From assembly GCA_944393305.1 (NCBI GenBank), contig CALXZS010000099.1, positions 1 to 5,275 on the forward strand: 5,275 nucleotides of DNA, in the 5' to 3' direction. The DNA comes from an uncultured Clostridia bacterium. Its GTDB lineage: Bacteria; Bacillota; Clostridia; TANB77; CAG-508. Both the position numbers and the translations under genes were made by a program. The notes below the pieces were generated by a model. It ran no database searches and had not been told where the DNA came from. It was given only the letters and a program-made list of their open reading frames with translations. Below are positions 5,214-5,275 of this stretch, piece by piece (positions within the stretch are counted from its first letter, which is position 1; each line of letters opens with the position of its first letter).

Positions 5214-5275
5214 AGTTTTGAAAAAAAGTTAATAAATTGTAACATCTTTTTCACACTTTTTTCACAAATGGGTTG

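Overview
The window reads as a low-GC, strictly fermentative or anaerobic Bacillota chromosome, most likely a Clostridia-type organism. The evidence is very AT-rich DNA, strong GGAGG-type ribosome binding sites, standard code with normal UGA stops, and protein sequences closest to what I remember of clostridial NrdD, pyrimidine-nucleoside phosphorylase and RNase HII. All genes lie on the minus strand, so biological order runs from high to low coordinates.

Layout in direction of transcription: (1) 5275-5132 is a regulatory region with a good sigma-A promoter (TTGACT-N18-TATAAT), two separate inverted repeats next to or over it, and two DnaA-box-like 9-mers further upstream. (2) 5131-4658 encodes a small single-pass membrane protein of unknown function. 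(3) 4598-3960 is rnhB (RNase HII). (4) 3959-3714 is an intergenic gap holding a GC-rich insert (about 60% G+C) bracketed by 29-bp inverted repeats. (5) 3713-2460 is pyrimidine-nucleoside phosphorylase. (6) 2444-363 starts 15 nt after it and encodes a homologue of the anaerobic ribonucleotide reductase NrdD. (7) 365-284 holds two copies of a short hairpin repeat; the edge of one supplies the stop codon of the NrdD homologue. (8) 195-1 is the start of an AAA-ATPase-like/PD-(D/E)XK family gene with its own promoter, cut by the window edge.

The most notable object is the NrdD homologue. It keeps the ATP-cone and much of the NrdD core, including a long stretch close to the ordinary clostridial enzyme. 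However, it has lost the cysteine expected to carry the catalytic thiyl radical, has changed several other active-site motifs, and stops just before the Cys4 zinc site and glycyl-radical domain. It cannot be an ordinary class III reductase, yet the frame is open for 693 codons. It is therefore either a maintained pseudoenzyme (perhaps a nucleotide sensor or partner of a real NrdD) or a duplicate in slow decay. Its tight coupling to a nucleoside phosphorylase gives a common theme of pyrimidine and deoxynucleotide metabolism.
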